DNA from: Neorhizobium tomejilense
GTDB lineage: Bacteria; Pseudomonadota; Alphaproteobacteria; Rhizobiales; Rhizobiaceae
Assembly: GCA_002968845.1 (NCBI GenBank)
Contig: PVBG01000022.1
Location: 1-64,000, forward strand
Direction of reading: 5' to 3'
DNA length: 64,000 nt
Position numbers and translations under genes: made by a program. Under the pieces are notes generated by a model. It worked only from the letters and a program-made list of their open reading frames with translations. It had not been told where the DNA came from and did no database searches. Shown here piece by piece: positions 17,254 to 26,162 of the stretch; the stretch's first letter is position 1; each line of letters opens with the position of its first letter.

Positions 17254-17856
17254 TCAGCTAAGGTTCTGCTGGCGCAAAAGCCATTCTTCGAACTCAGCAG
17301 TTGTTGTTACCTCTCCATCGAGCACCGCTTCATACACAAGTGCGCTCGGGGCAGGCTTGCCGCCTTTCGGCGCGTTTGCGGCGAGTTCGGCCTTGATGAC
17401 GAGGATGGTTTTCCGCACCTCGTCGGTCAAGCGGGGTAGCAGCGTCTTCAGATGTTTCAGGTCGGGCTGGCGGTCCGGTTCGTCGATGAACCAGATGTCG
17501 AGATTCCAGTCTTCGCCCGTGTCCGTCCGGTAGGTGAGGCCAAGATAGAGGCCGTCCGGGTAGTTTTGCGGTTCGACGTTCCAGAGGCCGCTATCGTTGC
17601 GGTAGCGCGCTGCGCCGACGCGGCTGTCGAGCATTAGTTCGCCGGCGATCTCGGCGACGGTCCGGCGGGCGGCTGGGTCGAGCCTTTCGCAGACCACGGT
17701 GATGTCGATATCGCGGCGGACCATGAGGCCGAGCGCGGAGCTTCCGACCCGGACCGGATTTCCGGCCAAACGCAAGGCATTATCAAGGCCGAGGGCGCTG
17801 ACGATCGTATCGGCCTGAGCTTGCAATTCGGCCTGCTTTTTCAAAATACCGGACAT
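17254..17856 (-). CDS. Nucleotidyltransferase-fold protein
   Basis: The 200-residue protein has the polymerase-beta-like motif GSSALG (38-43) followed by DID (49-51) and a third acidic candidate in NLDIWFID. That pattern matches a nucleotidyltransferase core, but substrate and partner are unknown. ATG 17856 is preferred over the longer GTG form because GGAGAAGG lies seven bases upstream. It sits alone next to a toxin-antitoxin pair; antitoxin-like or RNA- or antibiotic-modifying roles are possible and not distinguished by the sequence. Confidence 0.75.
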   Translation of the reverse strand: MSGILKKQAELQAQADTIVSALGLDNALRLAGNPVRVGSSALGLMVRRDIDITVVCERLDPAARRTVAEIAGELMLDSRVGAARYRNDSGLWNVEPQNYPDGLYLGLTYRTDTGEDWNLDIWFIDEPDRQPDLKHLKTLLPRLTDEVRKTILVIKAELAANAPKGGKPAPSALVYEAVLDGEVTTTAEFEEWLLRQQNLS

Positions 17857-18060
17857 GGCCTTCTCCGCTTGGGTATTCCCCACTTAGGGAAGATTTACGT
17901 CAGATATTAAGCTTGTGGCGTCAATAGCGGCCTTGACCGGGACCTCCCGCAGACATGCTCTTTGACATTTGCCCTGCAAATAAGTAGGAACGGCGCAAGT
18001 TCGGCTGCGAGTGTTGCAGCCACAGCGCTTTGAGCGCGAAAATCCGAAAGACAGATTTAG

Positions 18061-19998
18061 ATGACCGATTACAACGGCGCCGTCCCGGCGATCGCCAAGG
18101 CGTTGGCGAAACGGGGCTATGTAACGCTGACCCCCGTCCAGAAATCCATGCTTGACCCGGCTCTCATCCATTCCGATGCGCTGGTTTCGGCGCAGACCGG
18201 CTCGGGCAAGACCGTTGCCTTCGGCTTGGCGATCGCCCCGACATTGCTCGGCGAAGCGGAAAAGTTCGGCCCGGCGCGGCAGCCTTTGGCGCTCGTCATC
18301 GCCCCGACCCGCGAACTGGCGATGCAGGTCACCCGCGAACTCGAATGGCTTTACGAGATGACCGGTGCGGTGATCACCAGCTGCGTCGGCGGCATGGACA
18401 TCCGCAGCGAACGGCGCGCGCTCGAGCGCGGCGCCCATATCGTCGTCGGCACGCCCGGCCGTCTCTGCGACCATATCCGCCGCAACGCGCTCGACATGTC
18501 GGCCCTCAAGGTTGCCGTGCTCGACGAGGCGGACGAGATGCTCGATCTTGGTTTCCGCGAAGACCTAGAATTCATCCTGGAATCGGCGCCCGACGAACGC
18601 CGGACGCTGATGTTCTCGGCAACCGTGCCCGCCGCGATCGCCAAGCTCGCCAAGAGCTACCAGCGCGACGCGGTGCGCATCGCGACCTCGGCGGAAGAAA
18701 AGCAGCATGTCGATATCGAATACCGCGCGCTCGCCGTCGCATCGGCCGACCGCGAAAATGCGATCATCAACGTGCTTCGTTATTACGAGTCGACCAACGC
18801 GATCGTGTTCTGCTCGACCCGCGCTGCCGTCAACCATCTGACGGCGCGGTTCAACAACCGCAATTTCGCCGTCGTGGCCCTCTCCGGCGAGCTGACGCAG
18901 AACGAGCGGACCCATGCACTGCAGGCGATGCGCGATGGCCGTGCCCGCGTCTGCATCGCGACCGACGTCGCCGCCCGCGGCATCGACCTGCCGGGCCTCG
19001 ACCTCGTCATCCATGCCGACCTGCCGACCAATCCGGAAACGCTGCTTCACCGCAGCGGCCGCACCGGCCGCGCCGGCCGCAAGGGCATCAGCGCCCTGAT
19101 CGTACCGGTCAACGCACGCCGCAAGGCCGAGCGCCTGCTCGGCGGCGCCGGCATCTCCGCCACCTGGGCTCGTCCGCCGTCTGCCGAGGAGGTCATGCGG
19201 CGCGACGACGAGCGTCTGCTGGCCGATCCGATCTTCAGCGAAAATCCGCGCGAGGAAGAGCAGGATCTCGTCGCCAAGCTGGTCGAGAGCCATGGCGCGG
19301 AAAAGCTGGCTGCCGCGTTCGTCAGTCTCTACCGCACCAAATATTCGGCGCCGGAGGATCTGATCGAAATCTCCGTGCAGCAGGATACCCGCAAGCCGCG
19401 CGAGCGCGCCGGCGGCGAAGGTGACTTCCCGATGACCCCGCGCCCGTCGCGCGACGAGTTCGGCCCCGCCGTATGGTTCTCGCTGTCGGTCGGCCGCAAG
19501 CAGAATGCCGAGCCGCGCTGGCTGATCCCGATGCTCTGCCGCAACGGCAACGTCACCAAGCGGGAAATCGGCGCGATCAAGATGCAGCAGGACGAAACCT
19601 TCGTCGAGATCGCAGCCGATCACGCCGACGCCTTCATGCAGGCGGTCGGCAAGGACAAGGCGCTGGAGCGCGGCATCCGCGTCACCCGGCTGACCAGCGC
19701 GCCGGACCTCAGCCGTCCCGCGCCGGCCAAGCCTTATGTGAAGAAGTCCTATGACGACCGTCCGAAGGAGCCTCGTGGCGACGACTGGGCGAAGGGCAAG
19801 CCGCGGAAGAACACCTCCAACGCAGCCGGCCCCGGTGGCCCCAGGGCGGCCGAACCGCGTGGCGACGGAAAGCCTTTTAGCAAGGATGCCAAGCCTTTCA
19901 ACAAGGACGCCAAGCCCTTCAAGAAAGACGACAAGCCTTTCAAGAAGAAGGACAAGCCGAAATTGGCCAACAGCAGCAATTTCGAGCGCCGGAAGTAA
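18061..19998 (+). CDS. DEAD-box RNA helicase (DeaD/CsdA-like)
   Basis: This ATP-dependent RNA helicase probably acts in ribosome assembly or cold adaptation. The 645 residues show the Q motif (LTPVQKSML), AQTGSGKT, PTRELA, TPGRL, DEAD, SAT, and the C-terminal lobe with ARGIDLPGLDLVIH and HRSGRTGRAGR. A DbpA-like RNA-binding domain covers about 480-560. The tail is a low-complexity basic array with repeated Lys-Pro-Phe units (about 605-640), likely for RNA contact. ATG 18061 matches the family start. A terminator follows at 20073. Confidence 0.93.
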   Translation: MTDYNGAVPAIAKALAKRGYVTLTPVQKSMLDPALIHSDALVSAQTGSGKTVAFGLAIAPTLLGEAEKFGPARQPLALVIAPTRELAMQVTRELEWLYEMTGAVITSCVGGMDIRSERRALERGAHIVVGTPGRLCDHIRRNALDMSALKVAVLDEADEMLDLGFREDLEFILESAPDERRTLMFSATVPAAIAKLAKSYQRDAVRIATSAEEKQHVDIEYRALAVASADRENAIINVLRYYESTNAIVFCSTRAAVNHLTARFNNRNFAVVALSGELTQNERTHALQAMRDGRARVCIATDVAARGIDLPGLDLVIHADLPTNPETLLHRSGRTGRAGRKGISALIVPVNARRKAERLLGGAGISATWARPPSAEEVMRRDDERLLADPIFSENPREEEQDLVAKLVESHGAEKLAAAFVSLYRTKYSAPEDLIEISVQQDTRKPRERAGGEGDFPMTPRPSRDEFGPAVWFSLSVGRKQNAEPRWLIPMLCRNGNVTKREIGAIKMQQDETFVEIAADHADAFMQAVGKDKALERGIRVTRLTSAPDLSRPAPAKPYVKKSYDDRPKEPRGDDWAKGKPRKNTSNAAGPGGPRAAEPRGDGKPFSKDAKPFNKDAKPFKKDDKPFKKKDKPKLANSSNFERRK

Positions 19999-20072
19999 GC
20001 TGGACGCCGCGCAAACCCTGTCTGGGGTGATGCTGCGTCGCTGACCGGAATGCTGGACGTTCAATGAGATCA

Positions 20073-20100
20073 GGGGCGGCCCGAAGCCGCCCCTTTGTCG
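20073..20100 (+). terminator. Terminator of the DEAD-box helicase
   Basis: GGGGCGGC (20073-20080), ccgaa, GCCGCCCC (20086-20093), then TTTGTCGTTTT. It lies between the helicase and the convergent dienelactone hydrolase gene and may serve both. Confidence 0.8.
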
Positions 20101-20116
20101 TTTTGGAAGGTTCGTT

Positions 20117-20848
20117 TCAGAGGGTCTCTTCGAACAGTGTCAGCAGGCGCTTGAAGTGACGCTCGGAACCGTCCTTGTCGTAGATGCTGTGGTCCGGCAC
20201 CGTCCAGCCATGCGCCATGCCGACATAGTTCTCGACGATATGGTCGACGCCGCCGGTGCGAAACGCTTCGGCGAGCCGGGCCGACTGCTCCGGCGGAAAG
20301 CTATTGTCGACGCCGGCGACGCCGACATAGATGCGTGCCTTGATCCGGTCCGCCAGCCGGTGCGGGCTGTCTTCGGCGTCGCTTGCGAGATTGCCGCCAT
20401 GGAAACTGGCGGCTGCCTTGATGCGCTCCGGATAACGGGCTGCGGCGGTGATCGCCCGGCCGCCGCCCATGCAATAACCGACGGCGCCGAGTGCGCCGGT
20501 GGCGCCTTCGGAGGTCAACGCTTCGATGAAGGATTCTCCGTCCTCGGCGGTGAGCGGCTGGGAGTTGGCGCGCATCAGGCCCATCAGCTGCGCCCTTGTG
20601 GCTTCTTCGCTGAAGGCAGTCTTCGCATCGAACGGGCCGTAGGCGCCCGAGCGGTAGAATAGGTCCGGAACGAGCACGGTATAACCGGCATCGGCGATGC
20701 GCTGGCCCATCCAGTAGAGCGCTTCGCGCGGGCCGAAGGCATCCATGTAGAGGATGACGCCCTTGTCCGTTGCAGCGCCGTTCGCAGGCTTGATGACGGC
20801 AGCCTTGGCCGTACCATCCTTGGTCTTGATCTCAATGTCATGCTTCAT
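20117..20848 (-). CDS. Dienelactone hydrolase family protein
   Basis: This alpha/beta hydrolase has 243 residues. The nucleophile elbow GYCMGG (Cys as in dienelactone hydrolases) is preceded by a Glu-rich segment. A late Asp in VAGVDNSF and a His in GMAHGW complete the triad. Members open dienelactone rings in chloroaromatic degradation, but stand-alone copies often have other esterase roles; no degradation genes are nearby. It is convergent with the helicase. Confidence 0.85.
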   Translation of the reverse strand: MKHDIEIKTKDGTAKAAVIKPANGAATDKGVILYMDAFGPREALYWMGQRIADAGYTVLVPDLFYRSGAYGPFDAKTAFSEEATRAQLMGLMRANSQPLTAEDGESFIEALTSEGATGALGAVGYCMGGGRAITAAARYPERIKAAASFHGGNLASDAEDSPHRLADRIKARIYVGVAGVDNSFPPEQSARLAEAFRTGGVDHIVENYVGMAHGWTVPDHSIYDKDGSERHFKRLLTLFEETL

Positions 20849-21049
20849 GAAAATATCCTCTCGCTCTTCCGACCGGACGCCGGCGAGCTTATGTCGGGGC
20901 GTTGCCGCGGCTTTTCAATGATCAACTCCATGACCTCCGCCAATGACAGAATTGTGAGACCGGCCGCGGCGATTGCGGCTGGACCGGCCTTTCGCATTGC
21001 CGCATGTTTTCGCCGGGAATGAGCATGAACGCAGTTCTTTGGGATCAGC

Positions 21050-21895
21050 ATGATGCTACGGGCTCTCGCACTCGGTCTTTCCGGCCTCCTCCTGTCCGCT
21101 GTCGCAGCGCTCGCCCAGGACGGTCTGCCCATCAGTCAATGCCAGGCGATCGCGCAAAAGCTGCCCGGCGTCACCTTCGCAAGCTTCAGCCCCTCCGACC
21201 TGCAGCTCGTTCAGGCGAGGAGGAACCTGGCGCTGGCCGAGAGGGAAGAGGTGAAGATCACCTTTGTCGGCCATTCCACCTATTTTATCGAAACGCCTGA
21301 AGGGATCGGCATCGCCACCGACTATAGCGGCGCCTATCGACCGTCGCGGCTGCCGGATGTCGCGACCATGAACAAGGCTCATTCCACACATTACACGCTC
21401 AGCCCCGATCCCGGAATAAAGCACGTCCTGCACGGCTGGAGCGATGTCCCGGGCGAAAAGGCGCAGCATCGCGTCATGGTGGGGGATGTCTATGTCCGCA
21501 ACGTCGTGTCGGATATCCGCAACTGGGGCGGCGGCATCGAGGAAAACGGCAATTCGATCTTCATCTTCGAGGTCGCGGGCCTCTGCATCGGCCATCTCGG
21601 CCACCTGCATTTCGAGCTGAACGAGGCGCAGTACACGGAGATCGGCCGCCTCGACATCCTGATGGTGCCGGTCGACGGCGGCCTGACGATGGGGGCGGAC
21701 AGCATGAGCCGGGTCGTGCAGCGGTTGCGCTCGTCGCTCATCCTGCCGATGCATCGCTGGGGACCGCCGCTCGACAATTTCATCGCCATGTTCGACGCCA
21801 AGTTCGACATCGCCTATGCCAAGGAACCGACGATCCGGGTATCGATGCGCAGCCTGCCGAAAAAACCGACGATACTGGTGCCGCAGGGGCTCTGA
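21050..21895 (+). CDS. Exported metallo-beta-lactamase-fold hydrolase
   Basis: Of its 281 residues the first 23 form a Sec signal peptide ending Ala-Leu-Ala. The body shows FVGHSTYFIETPEGIGIATDYSG, resembling the UlaG/UPF0173 branch of the MBL fold. Later come GHLGHLHFELN and LMVPVDGG, and a final His in LPMHRWG. The classic HxHxDH motif is not intact, so metal content and activity are uncertain. A periplasmic hydrolase is the safest description. It has no clear operon partner. Confidence 0.75.
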   Translation: MMLRALALGLSGLLLSAVAALAQDGLPISQCQAIAQKLPGVTFASFSPSDLQLVQARRNLALAEREEVKITFVGHSTYFIETPEGIGIATDYSGAYRPSRLPDVATMNKAHSTHYTLSPDPGIKHVLHGWSDVPGEKAQHRVMVGDVYVRNVVSDIRNWGGGIEENGNSIFIFEVAGLCIGHLGHLHFELNEAQYTEIGRLDILMVPVDGGLTMGADSMSRVVQRLRSSLILPMHRWGPPLDNFIAMFDAKFDIAYAKEPTIRVSMRSLPKKPTILVPQGL

Positions 21896-21919
21896 TCGCC
21901 CCTGCGGCCTTGTTCTCGT

Positions 21920-22432
21920 TCAATGAAACTGCGGGAAGGCGAGGTGCTGCTTGACGCCGACATCCGGCATCTTCTCGTCCTTCAGATTGGCCTTGGCGAT
22001 TTCCCAGCCGAATTTCAACGTGCTGTCGGTGGAAGCCCAGATTTCCGCGTCGTCGACCCGGAAGGCGAGCAGGGTCAGCAGCGGGTCTTCCTTGCCGCGC
22101 TCGTACCAGGCCGAGGTCACGGCGCTCCAGTATTCGTCGATCTTGGTGCGGTCGTTACGGATTTCCAGCGTGCCGGAGAGGCAGGCGTGGTAGTCGTGGT
22201 TCTTGCCGACGACGCAGAAATGGGCGCGGCTACCGGCGCGAATGGCGCGTACCAGGTCCGTATCGGCCTTGGTGAAGAACCAGATCGTGCTCGATTTCGG
22301 ATCGGCGTTCGGTGCCATCGGCTGGAAATGCATATGCGAGCCCTCGATGCCGAGCATGCCGGCATGGATGTTGTTGATCTCGTCCCAGAGCTGACGTTCG
22401 GGTGCTTCGCGGGCTTCCGTAAGGCTTGCCAC
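21920..22432 (-). CDS. Pyridoxamine 5'-phosphate oxidase-like flavin protein (general stress type)
   Basis: This 170-residue split-barrel protein has SHMHFQPMAPNADPKSSTIWFFT, followed by SRAHFCVVGKNHDYHACLSGTLEI, the pattern of the general stress protein 26 / PNPOx-like family that binds FMN. DEYWSAVTSAWYERGKEDPLLTLLAF is the conserved C-terminal block. Substrate unknown. It is convergent with the MBL-fold gene, 24 bp apart. Confidence 0.8.
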   Translation of the reverse strand: MASLTEAREAPERQLWDEINNIHAGMLGIEGSHMHFQPMAPNADPKSSTIWFFTKADTDLVRAIRAGSRAHFCVVGKNHDYHACLSGTLEIRNDRTKIDEYWSAVTSAWYERGKEDPLLTLLAFRVDDAEIWASTDSTLKFGWEIAKANLKDEKMPDVGVKQHLAFPQFH

Positions 22433-22623
22433 GGACTATCTCCTTGTTGTTTGTCTCGGTGAACAAACGGCAAGCCTTTGGCTTTGTTCCTGGCCTTGTC
22501 GGCGGGGCGGCATCAGGAAAAGCCTCGCCTTACCCTGGAATGCCCTTGAACGGCTCAGGCTTCGAAATTATAAGGCGCCATTCCAGAACGAGTTCCAGAA
22601 CAAGCTAAAGTGTCAGGGGTGCC

Positions 22624-23370
22624 ATGGCTGGCCATTCACAGTTCAAAAACATCATGCACCGCAAGGGCAAGCAGGATTCGATCCGGTCGAAGATGTTTTC
22701 CAAGCTTGCGCGCGAAATTACCGTCGCCGCCAAGACGGGTCTGCCTGATCCGACCATGAACGCGGCATTGCGCCTGGCGATCCAGAACGCCAAGGCTCAG
22801 TCGATGCCGAAGGACAATATCGACCGGGCGATCAAGAAGGCTGCCGGCGCGGATGCGGAAAACTACGATTCCGTCCGTTACGAAGGTTACGGCCCGGGCG
22901 GCACCGCCGTCATCGTCGAGGCGCTCACCGACAACCGCAACCGCACGGCCTCCAACGTCCGCTCGATCTTCACCAAGGCCGGCGGCGTGCTCGGCGAAAC
23001 CGGCTCGGTTTCCTTCTCCTTCGACCATGTGGGCGAAATCACCTACAAGGCGAGCGTCGGCGATGCTGACAAGGTGATGGAAGCGGCGATCGAAGCCGGT
23101 GCCGACGACGTGACTACCGACGAGGACGGCCACACGATCATCTGCGCTTTCGAAAGCCTCGGCGAAGTATCGAAGGCGCTCGAAGCGACGCTCGGCCAGG
23201 CTGAGACAGTCAAGGTGATCTGGCGGCCGCAGAACACGATCGAGGTGGACGAGGAGAAGGCGCAGTCGCTGCTGAAGCTCATCGACAACCTGGAAGACGA
23301 CGATGACGTGCAGAGCGTCTATTCGAATTTCGAGGTTTCCGAAGAGGTCATGGCCAAGCTTTCGGCCTGA
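22624..23370 (+). CDS. yebC: YebC/PmpR family regulator or translation factor
   Basis: The 248-residue protein starts AGHSQFKNIMHRKGKQD, the near-invariant opening of YebC. It continues with AREITVAAKTGLPDPTMN, YEGYGPGGTAVIVE and ALTDNRNRT. Family members have been described as transcription regulators and, more recently, as factors that relieve ribosome stalling at proline runs. It lies upstream of ruvCAB as in many bacteria, but here an LLM oxidoreductase and a chemoreceptor on the opposite strand intervene. Confidence 0.95.
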   Translation: MAGHSQFKNIMHRKGKQDSIRSKMFSKLAREITVAAKTGLPDPTMNAALRLAIQNAKAQSMPKDNIDRAIKKAAGADAENYDSVRYEGYGPGGTAVIVEALTDNRNRTASNVRSIFTKAGGVLGETGSVSFSFDHVGEITYKASVGDADKVMEAAIEAGADDVTTDEDGHTIICAFESLGEVSKALEATLGQAETVKVIWRPQNTIEVDEEKAQSLLKLIDNLEDDDDVQSVYSNFEVSEEVMAKLSA

Positions 23371-23398
23371 TCCGTTCTCGACCTCCCAATTCTACGGA

Positions 23399-23427
23399 GC
23401 GGGCTGGCATGACCAGCCCGCCTTTGT
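23399..23427 (+). terminator. yebC terminator
   Basis: GCGGGCTGG (23399-23407), catga, CCAGCCCGC (23413-23421), followed by CTTTGTTTC. It lies between yebC and the convergent LLM gene. Confidence 0.8.
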
Positions 23428-23428
23428 T

Positions 23429-24430
23429 TCAGGCCTTCACCTTTTCCATCATCGGCAGCGTGGCGAACAATTCGACCGAGCGCAGCCGTGCGTCGACATC
23501 GTGGATCGGCATCGAGATGATCAGTTCGTCGGCGCCGGTTTCTCCCAGGAAATCCCTGAGCTTTGCCTCGACCGTCGCAACGGAACCGACCGCTGCGTAA
23601 CGCAGCGTATGCTCGACATTCATCTTCTCCATCGGCGTCCAGAAACCTTCCATGCTGTCGACGGGCTTCGGGAACCGGGTGCGGACGTTCTTGCGCAGAT
23701 TGACGAACTGCTGCTGCGACGAGGTGAAGGCGCGCTCAGCTTCGGCATCGGTTTCCGCCGCGACGCCCATGACGCCGACCATCATGTAGGGCTTGTCGAG
23801 TTGAAGAGACGGCTTAAAACGGTCGCGATAGATCGAGATCGCTTCCATCAGCATGTCAGGCGCGAAATGCGAGGCAAACGCATAGGGCAGGCCGAGGGCG
23901 GCGGCGAGATGGGCGCTGTAGACGCTCGACCCGAGCAGCCAGATCGGCACATGCGCATCCATGCCCGGGACGGCGAGCAGGCTCTGGTCCTTTTCCGGCG
24001 TGCCGAGCAGGCGCTGGAGTTCCAGAATGTCGTGCGGAAAACTTTCGGCGCCGGCATCGAGATTGCGGCGAAGGGCGCTCGCGGTACGCATGTCGGTTCC
24101 GGGCGCCCGGCCAAGGCCGAGATCGACGCGGCCGGGCAACAGCGCTTCCAGCGTGCCGAACTGTTCGGCGATGACGAGAGGGGAATGGTTGGGCAGCATG
24201 ATGCCGCCGGAGCCGACGCGGATGGTCTTGGTGGCCGCCCCCACATGGCCGATGACGATCGCGGTTGCGGCGCTGGCAATGCCCGGCATGCCATGGTGCT
24301 CGGCAAGCCAGACGCGTTTGTAGCCCTGCTCCTCGGCCTTGATCGCCAGGCGGCGGGACTGGTCGAGCGCATCGCTCACGGAATAACCTTCACCGACGGG
24401 TGAAAGATCGAGAATGGAAAAGGGGATCAT
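23429..24430 (-). CDS. LLM-class flavin-dependent oxidoreductase (luciferase-like)
   Basis: The 333-residue TIM-barrel flavoprotein opens with IPFSILDLSPVGEGYS and continues with RVWLAEHHGMPGIASAATAIVIGHVGAAT. RVGSGGIMLPNHSPLVIAEQFGTLEALLPGRVDLGLGRAPGTD is the hallmark of the bacterial luciferase-like group with the conserved Glu-His-His. It is probably an FMN-dependent monooxygenase or reductase; the substrate is not visible. It has no operon partner. Confidence 0.9.
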   Translation of the reverse strand: MIPFSILDLSPVGEGYSVSDALDQSRRLAIKAEEQGYKRVWLAEHHGMPGIASAATAIVIGHVGAATKTIRVGSGGIMLPNHSPLVIAEQFGTLEALLPGRVDLGLGRAPGTDMRTASALRRNLDAGAESFPHDILELQRLLGTPEKDQSLLAVPGMDAHVPIWLLGSSVYSAHLAAALGLPYAFASHFAPDMLMEAISIYRDRFKPSLQLDKPYMMVGVMGVAAETDAEAERAFTSSQQQFVNLRKNVRTRFPKPVDSMEGFWTPMEKMNVEHTLRYAAVGSVATVEAKLRDFLGETGADELIISMPIHDVDARLRSVELFATLPMMEKVKA

Positions 24431-24559
24431 CGGCGCGTCCTGAAGGCGGAATAACTGACAGGGTGTTCCAGTTATCTAGGCAGCCTCGTCCAGGAATACG
24501 ACCCTCCGGCCGACAGAAAAAGAAGCGCCCGAAAGAGGCGCGCAGCGGAGCGCCGGACA

Positions 24560-25972
24560 TCACGACTTGACCAGCCGCAGGTGCGAACCAGGTTTTGCGG
24601 GTTTGAGGCTCTCCGGTACCGCCACTCCTCCCGCGTGGAGGATCGTGACGGGCGTGAAGCGCCCTGCATGATGGTCGATCGCGCCGATATCGCGGTTCAT
24701 GCGGCCGAGCTTTGCCGTCAGCGTATCCAGCACGCCGATCTGGTCGCGGCTCGCCTTGGCAAGCGTCGTCATCGTGGTCCTGACGGCTGCGACCGCTTCG
24801 ATCTCCTGGCCCGAGCTTGCCGCGAGTGCCGCTACGTGATCGTGCAAGGCATCCGCGTAGATCGTCATCGCGTCCAGTTCCCCGCCGGCCTTCTCGACAG
24901 ACTTGCCGCCAAGTTCGGCGGCTTCCGCGGATCTTCGGGACAGGCCGGAGATTTCCTTGGCCGCGTCGGCTGCCCGCTCGGCAAGTCCGCGGATCTCCTC
25001 TGCCACGGTCTTGAAGTCGATCTCGACCTCACCCGGATGGGCCGCTTCGAGGCCGGCATTGAGGGCGAGCATATTGGCCTGGAAGGCGATCTCCCGGATC
25101 GTTGCGGTGGCGGGCTCGATCTTGAGCGACACCTTGCGGATCGCCTCCATCGCCACCGTTGCTGCTTCTATCATCTCCTTCGGCGGCCGCATGTCGAGCC
25201 GGGCATTGTTGGCGATCTCGGCCGCGTGCTGGGCCTGCATCTTTCGCACCCTCAGCGTCTCGGCAAGCTTGCCGACATCCGCGGCTGTCTTGGCGATGGT
25301 TGCCGTCAGCCGGCCCCCGGCCTCGGCGGTTTTCGTCAGTTCGTTGCGAGCCTCGGCGCAGTCCGTGTGGAGGCCGTGGGCGCAGCTGCCGATCATGCCG
25401 AGCACGTCTTCCAGGATCGTCAGGGCATGGTTGAAATCCGCACGCAGGCCCTCATACCTGTCGGGGAACGGCATATCGATCCGCACGGTCAGATCGCCGA
25501 CCGCCAGGCGCCGCAGGCCGCCGTCGAGCGCTTCGACCACTGTCCTCAGGTCGCGTGCCTCCTCACCGGCAGCCTCGAGGTCGCGCATGCGGGCTTGCGC
25601 CGACGCCGCCTCCTGCCGCTCGCGCGCTTCTTCGTCCTTGACGAGCCGGGTGAGATGATTGCGGCAAAGCTGCTCCAGCGCTCGGGAGATCGAGCCGATT
25701 TCATCGGTGCGGGCCAGATGTTCGCGTGGCACCGCCGTCTTGCCGGCGGCGACCTCCGAGACGGTTCCTGCGATGGCGCGCAACGGATTGATGAGTGCAC
25801 CGGCAAGGGAAATGGTGACGAGGGTCAGCGTTATCAGCGACGCGGCGATGCCCAGCATCTCGAAAGGCGTCAGCTCGTCGGCGACGTAAAAGAGGAGCCC
25901 CGCGAGAATCCCATTCTGCGCCAGCACAAGCCCGATCACCTTGACGGATAGGGAATGATGTCTGCCTATCAT
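24560..25972 (-). CDS. Divergent methyl-accepting chemotaxis protein
   Basis: The 470-residue chemoreceptor-like protein has two TM helices at about 11-30 and 37-58 with almost no periplasmic loop between them. A HAMP-like region and a long coiled coil follow. The signalling tip reads IAFQANMLALNAGLEAAHPGEVEIDFKTVAEEIRGLA, degenerate compared with canonical receptors (see 47373). No C-terminal pentapeptide is present. It may sense membrane or cytosolic cues. ATG 25972 is chosen for GAGGAGG upstream; the open frame extends further without support. Confidence 0.85.
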   Translation of the reverse strand: MIGRHHSLSVKVIGLVLAQNGILAGLLFYVADELTPFEMLGIAASLITLTLVTISLAGALINPLRAIAGTVSEVAAGKTAVPREHLARTDEIGSISRALEQLCRNHLTRLVKDEEARERQEAASAQARMRDLEAAGEEARDLRTVVEALDGGLRRLAVGDLTVRIDMPFPDRYEGLRADFNHALTILEDVLGMIGSCAHGLHTDCAEARNELTKTAEAGGRLTATIAKTAADVGKLAETLRVRKMQAQHAAEIANNARLDMRPPKEMIEAATVAMEAIRKVSLKIEPATATIREIAFQANMLALNAGLEAAHPGEVEIDFKTVAEEIRGLAERAADAAKEISGLSRRSAEAAELGGKSVEKAGGELDAMTIYADALHDHVAALAASSGQEIEAVAAVRTTMTTLAKASRDQIGVLDTLTAKLGRMNRDIGAIDHHAGRFTPVTILHAGGVAVPESLKPAKPGSHLRLVKS

Positions 25973-26104
25973 GGCTGCCTCCTCACATTGCGTCCAAGCC
26001 GCGATTTGCAACGCGCGAGGCGCAGGGGCGTTGCCGACCGGCGACCCGAAAGGGGGCAAACCTTCCCGATATGGTTATCGGAGGGTAAACGGTCTCTCAT
26101 TTGC

Positions 26105-26119
26105 GTTTTCGGTTTGTTC
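26105..26119 (+). promoter_or_regulatory. Candidate SOS box upstream of ruvC (one mismatch)
   Basis: GTTT (26105-26108), seven bases, GTTC (26116-26119) differs by one base from the alphaproteobacterial LexA site GTTC-N7-GTTC. It is 44 bp before the ruvC start, a plausible place for LexA control. Confidence 0.4.
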
Positions 26120-26162
26120 ACATTCTCGTGGCACTGATTGGGGCATCAGGATAGGGTATGGC

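Noticed and set aside
22586..22601. GAAC...GAAC repeat upstream of yebC as an SOS box
   Set aside because: The spacing is eight bases, not the seven needed for the alphaproteobacterial LexA site.
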